45,344 nucleotides of DNA, from the NCBI GenBank assembly GCA_016930935.1, contig JAFGFT010000016.1, positions 1-45,344 on the forward strand, given 5' to 3'. Every line of letters starts with the position of its first letter. Position 1 is the stretch's first letter. The notes beneath the pieces are model-generated. The model was not told where the DNA came from, searched no databases, and saw only the letters and a program-made list of their open reading frames with translations. Both the position numbers and the translations under genes were made by a program. This stretch comes from Dehalococcoidia bacterium. Its GTDB lineage: Bacteria > Chloroflexota > Dehalococcoidia > GIF9 > AB-539-J10. Shown one piece after another: positions 42,428 to 45,344 of the stretch.

Positions 42428-43567
42428 CACTCGCCGCCGTACCGACAACCATGCGTTCAACGCAAGGCTTTCCGGCAATTCCACATCACCCATGGAGAGC
42501 ATCTGATTGGCATCCACGCGTCTCACAACGACCGCCTCATCGAGTAGTCCGATGGGGCAGTGCTCCGGGCACTCAGCGATTCTAACGGCGACGCCTCTCA
42601 CATCGAAGCTGCCAATACCCCTTCGGATTCTCTCTCCCGGCTGCAATGGCCGCTTTGCAACTGCGGCGACGCCTACTCGTGGGCAAGCAGAGTTGTCCAA
42701 CAGGACCCCGTCACCCCGAATTATTCGCTTAATCGTCTTCGGCACCTCAAGGTGGCAGAGATGGTAGTTCTTCAGCAGTAGATAGTAAGGCCCGTCCCCC
42801 AACTTGTAGTTCGCGAGGTATTGCCGTTGCGCCGTGTACTGTGCATGTGTTGCGATGATGAAGATTCCACCCGTCGAGGCAGAGGACAACACGTAGTCGG
42901 CGATTGGACATCCGGCCGATTCGGACAAGGCCGCAAGTACCTCCACAGCTTCACTGACAGCCGTCACTTTCATGCCGGTCAACCCTTCGGCTGCTATGAT
43001 TGCACCGAGGCCGTTGGCAGCGAGCGCCTGCTCAATTTGAAGCTTCGTGCCATCCGTAAACGACACCACGCTGGTCATGGAGATGCCCTGCTTCTCTGCC
43101 CAGTACGTCATATCCTCTGGCGTGGGATTATGATTCAGAAAGCCCTTGATATTGCCGTAAACAATGGGCTGAAAGCCCATCTGAACGGCGTCCTCTTTCA
43201 GCGCAGCAAGGCAACCCGGCTGGTCTCCTTCAGCTTCCGATAGCAATCCATGTCCCACGAAGTACGAGCCCGTTGTTACGTGCATCTCAGCATTCATGGT
43301 GACAACGGGCAAGCCTGCCCGCAGCGCTGTATCGATGACGACAGTCGAGTGCAGCACGTCGCCGCTACACTCCACAATGACGTCTGACGTGTCAACCAAC
43401 TCCGCCACAGAGTGGGTCAGTAGTTCACGCGACGGGTAGTCTGGCCGCGAATCGGCATTTGACCGCGTCAGCACACAGGTCACCTTAAGGTCTTCATGCA
43501 CACGCAATGCCGTCAGCAGCCCTTTCCCAATGAAGCCAGTACCAGAGATTCCTACACGTGTTGTCAT
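42398..43567 (-). CDS. NAD(P)-binding oxidoreductase with C-terminal SAF domain
   Basis: A 389-aa protein of the homoserine-dehydrogenase-like/SAF family (COG4091 type). The Rossmann motif GISGTGFIGKGLL is at 6-18, and VIVECSGDV marks the cofactor fold. A central catalytic-like region follows, and the SAF domain covers about 300-370 (VAAVAKRPLQPGERI, then IGLLDEAVVV). SAF domains also occur in sialic acid synthases and in sugar-acid dehydratases. The start is ATG 43567 with GGAG upstream. It is the third gene of a minus-strand run with two glycosyltransferases, gaps 40 and 59 bp. It may make an unusual sugar or a branched precursor, but this is inferred. Confidence 0.85.
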   Translation of the reverse strand: MTTRVGISGTGFIGKGLLTALRVHEDLKVTCVLTRSNADSRPDYPSRELLTHSVAELVDTSDVIVECSGDVLHSTVVIDTALRAGLPVVTMNAEMHVTTGSYFVGHGLLSEAEGDQPGCLAALKEDAVQMGFQPIVYGNIKGFLNHNPTPEDMTYWAEKQGISMTSVVSFTDGTKLQIEQALAANGLGAIIAAEGLTGMKVTAVSEAVEVLAALSESAGCPIADYVLSSASTGGIFIIATHAQYTAQRQYLANYKLGDGPYYLLLKNYHLCHLEVPKTIKRIIRGDGVLLDNSACPRVGVAAVAKRPLQPGERIRRGIGSFDVRGVAVRIAECPEHCPIGLLDEAVVVRRVDANQMLSMGDVELPESLALNAWLSVRRRVLARTGGAGV

Positions 43568-43626
43568 AGCTACTCCACCGAATCGATGCGTTGTATCTCC
43601 ACGTTCCTTCGCTCACCAACACTACT

Positions 43627-44607
43627 TCAAGTGTCTCTCAACCGCCCTTCGACGTAGCCACATGCAAGACACATGAGCACGAAGGCCACCGTCGACTTCT
43701 GTCGCAAAGCGGTGTATGGCTCGATGAACAGCAGGCCAGTTCGCTTTAGAGAATTGCGAACAACCAGGCGAAGAAGCGCGTGTTCCGTGTGCAGAACATC
43801 GTCCAGGGACTTCGCCGACCGAGCAAGAAGAATCGCTTTGAAGCGCCCCTCCCAGTACGCCCGACGTGCGATGGTGCGCGACTTCAGGCGATACGGCCGC
43901 ACGCGATGTCTGACCTGCACATCGGGGACATACAGTATGTGCTTCCCGGTAGCGTGCATTACACGAAGGCTGAATTCCGGTTCCTCTCCACCAACACTTC
44001 GCCATCCACCCGACCCGTACGGGCCGATTCCCAGGTTCTCATCGAAGCATCTATCTGCGTCGAACGCCGCCCGTCTAAAAGACAAGTTGGCTCCATACCC
44101 GTTGCGAACCTGCATCGGTTCAACCGCATCCCAGTATGTACACGACACCATCCAGTAGAGTTCGCGCGGAAACCATTCCATATTGGGCGCGTCCCACAGC
44201 GGTTTGATTGCCCCCGCAACGCCAATCATGTCCGGATGCGCCAGATAAGCCGCCACAGTCCTCTCGACCCAATCGGCATAGAGAACCGCGTCATCATCGA
44301 CGAACCCAATAATTTCCCCCGAGGCTCGCTCAACCCCTGCATTCCGCGCCTTTGACACCCCTGGATTTCCATCAAGGAAAAGAACCCGCCAGCCTGCCGT
44401 GCGCGCACCTGATATCCGCGATTCCACCGCAGTCCGGACTTCTTCAGAGTGCTGTACGACAAAGATAACCTCGTATGGAGCCAAGGTCTGGCACTCAATA
44501 CTGTCGATGAGTGCGATTATGTCACGTATTCTGTCGGGACTGTAGCACGGCACGATTAGAGATACCCGCAGGGATGCAGAAACGGGTACTCCCTCACTAC
44601 TATTCAT
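43627..44607 (-). CDS. GT2 family glycosyltransferase
   Basis: A 326-aa family-2 glycosyltransferase. SLIVPCYSPDRIRDIIALIDSI opens the GT-A domain, GNPGVSKARNAGVERASGEIIGFVDDDA holds the metal-binding acidic triplet, and GGEEPEFSLRVMHATG is the acceptor-side acidic motif. The C-terminal part has a hydrophobic segment (VAFVLMCLACGYV) that could anchor it. The start is ATG 44607 (MNSSEGVPVS) with GGAGG ten bases upstream; the longer frame continues into the next gene's end region and is not used. Donor and acceptor are unknown. Confidence 0.9.
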   Translation of the reverse strand: MNSSEGVPVSASLRVSLIVPCYSPDRIRDIIALIDSIECQTLAPYEVIFVVQHSEEVRTAVESRISGARTAGWRVLFLDGNPGVSKARNAGVERASGEIIGFVDDDAVLYADWVERTVAAYLAHPDMIGVAGAIKPLWDAPNMEWFPRELYWMVSCTYWDAVEPMQVRNGYGANLSFRRAAFDADRCFDENLGIGPYGSGGWRSVGGEEPEFSLRVMHATGKHILYVPDVQVRHRVRPYRLKSRTIARRAYWEGRFKAILLARSAKSLDDVLHTEHALLRLVVRNSLKRTGLLFIEPYTALRQKSTVAFVLMCLACGYVEGRLRDT

Positions 44608-44647
44608 GACAGGAAGTTCCTCCGGTCCTCCGGTGAGGTTGCATGCT

Positions 44648-45331
44648 CTAGAATCTGCGTCCCACAAGCGTTCGCACGATTCGCATTCCGTCACGCAATG
44701 CGCGGAGCTTGGTCGGAGTCGGGCGACGGCGATAGTGAATTGGAACCTCTCCCAATGTGAAGCCGTTCCGAGCGACCTGCGAGAACAGTTCAGCCTCAAG
44801 ATTGAAACCCTCGGACGAGAGCTTCAGCGCCTTGATGGCATTTCCCCTGAAACCCCAGTACCCCGTGCACAGGTCAGATATCTTCTTCCCATACAAGGCC
44901 GACGCGAGCCAGGTCAAGACATAGTTCCCCACAAGGTTGACTGGACTTATGGCGCCACGTGCACGTGTGCCAGACAGCCTGGAACCGATGACCACGTCAT
45001 GGCCGTCTAGGAGAACCTGCAGCATCTGAGGAATATGGCACGGTGGATACGTTGCGTCGGCGTCAAGCATGAAGACGTAGTCTGCAGACAATTCAGCAAA
45101 GGCACGCCGCATCGCTCTACCTTTTCCCCGTTTGGGCTCCACCAGGACTGTGGCGTGTTTCTGACGCGCAAGCTGCTGCGTGTCGTCGCTGCTGCCATTG
45201 TCAACAACAACCACCTTTGCGTCATAACCCGCGACCTTGAGTTCATCCAGCGGTATCTCATCCAGCACCACTTGGATTGTAGCGGCCTCATTCAGGGCCG
45301 GAATGATGATAAGTACCGTGGGAGTATTCAA
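44648..45331 (-). CDS. Polyprenyl-phosphate glycosyltransferase (DPM1-like GT2)
   Basis: A 227-aa GT2 enzyme of the dolichyl/undecaprenyl-phosphate hexosyltransferase group, which makes polyprenyl-phosphate sugars at the cytoplasmic face. IIIPALNEAATI, VVVDNGSSDDT, GKGRAMRRAF, the DADATYPP metal motif and VIGSRLSG are typical. The ISDLCTGYWGFRG motif follows. A hydrophobic helix pair as in some relatives is absent. The start is TTG 45331, with GAGG six bases upstream; the window ends 13 bases later, and the frame is open to the edge, so an earlier start cannot be excluded. It heads the minus-strand glycan operon. Confidence 0.88.
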   Translation of the reverse strand: MNTPTVLIIIPALNEAATIQVVLDEIPLDELKVAGYDAKVVVVDNGSSDDTQQLARQKHATVLVEPKRGKGRAMRRAFAELSADYVFMLDADATYPPCHIPQMLQVLLDGHDVVIGSRLSGTRARGAISPVNLVGNYVLTWLASALYGKKISDLCTGYWGFRGNAIKALKLSSEGFNLEAELFSQVARNGFTLGEVPIHYRRRPTPTKLRALRDGMRIVRTLVGRRF

Positions 45332-45344
45332 TATTGTCCTCGAC

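Overview
The window looks like a chromosomal piece of a bacterium with moderately high GC, most plausibly a member of the Chloroflexota (Dehalococcoidia/SAR202-like). This is inferred from gene content, not from a marker-gene search. The pointers are a bacterial STT3 oligosaccharyltransferase, an AddAB-type recombination nuclease pair, a lipoprotein PstS, a Pho box made of TTAACA-like hexamers at 11-bp steps, and an expansion of MFS, SDR and aldo/keto reductase genes. I saw no insertion sequence, phage gene, integrase or CRISPR array, and no gene-free stretch longer than 300 bases.

Layout. 1-4588 holds housekeeping genes: the 3' part of groEL, an M16 zinc peptidase and pyruvate kinase, the last two divergent from well-formed promoters. 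4657-11391 is a minus-strand phosphate-response locus, phoB-phoR-(MGS-like)-pstS-pstC-pstA-pstB-phoU. Inside it, a four-hexamer Pho box sits between phoR and the MGS-like gene. The first gene of the Pi-starvation transcript therefore appears to encode a small methylglyoxal-synthase-fold protein whose catalytic residues are replaced. This is the most unusual observation in the window.

11529-16411 is a plus-strand metabolic cluster: a PanB-type hydroxymethyltransferase, a DRE-TIM (isopropylmalate/homocitrate synthase family) enzyme, an unrecognised protein with two CxxC knuckles, an SDR epimerase and two related cupins. No other pantothenate or leucine genes are present, so this may be an undescribed 2-oxoacid pathway. 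16472-23457 holds a short QueG-like Fe-S protein divergent from an overlapping addB-addA pair.

23623-28916 holds four tandem paralogous MFS transporters. They have leader-like upstream regions and are followed by an aldo/keto reductase and a TIM-barrel sugar isomerase, whose promoter carries an inverted repeat over the -35. Then come rarA, a PH-like hypothetical gene, a KduD-like dehydrogenase, tRNA-Lys(CTT) and a LarA-like protein. 35887-45331 is a glycan and protein-glycosylation region: STT3, a flippase, a nucleotide-sugar epimerase, an RmlC-like protein, three GT2 glycosyltransferases and a SAF-domain oxidoreductase.

How the parts fit. The pho block is a complete sensing and uptake circuit: PhoR/PhoB, then PstSCAB, then PhoU. 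The transporter, AKR, isomerase and KduD-like genes suggest uptake and oxidation of small organic acids or sugar derivatives. The last 10 kb suggests lipid-linked glycan assembly, flipping, and transfer to protein. Start sites were chosen from Shine-Dalgarno spacing, promoter position and homologous N-termini, and several differ from the longest open frame.
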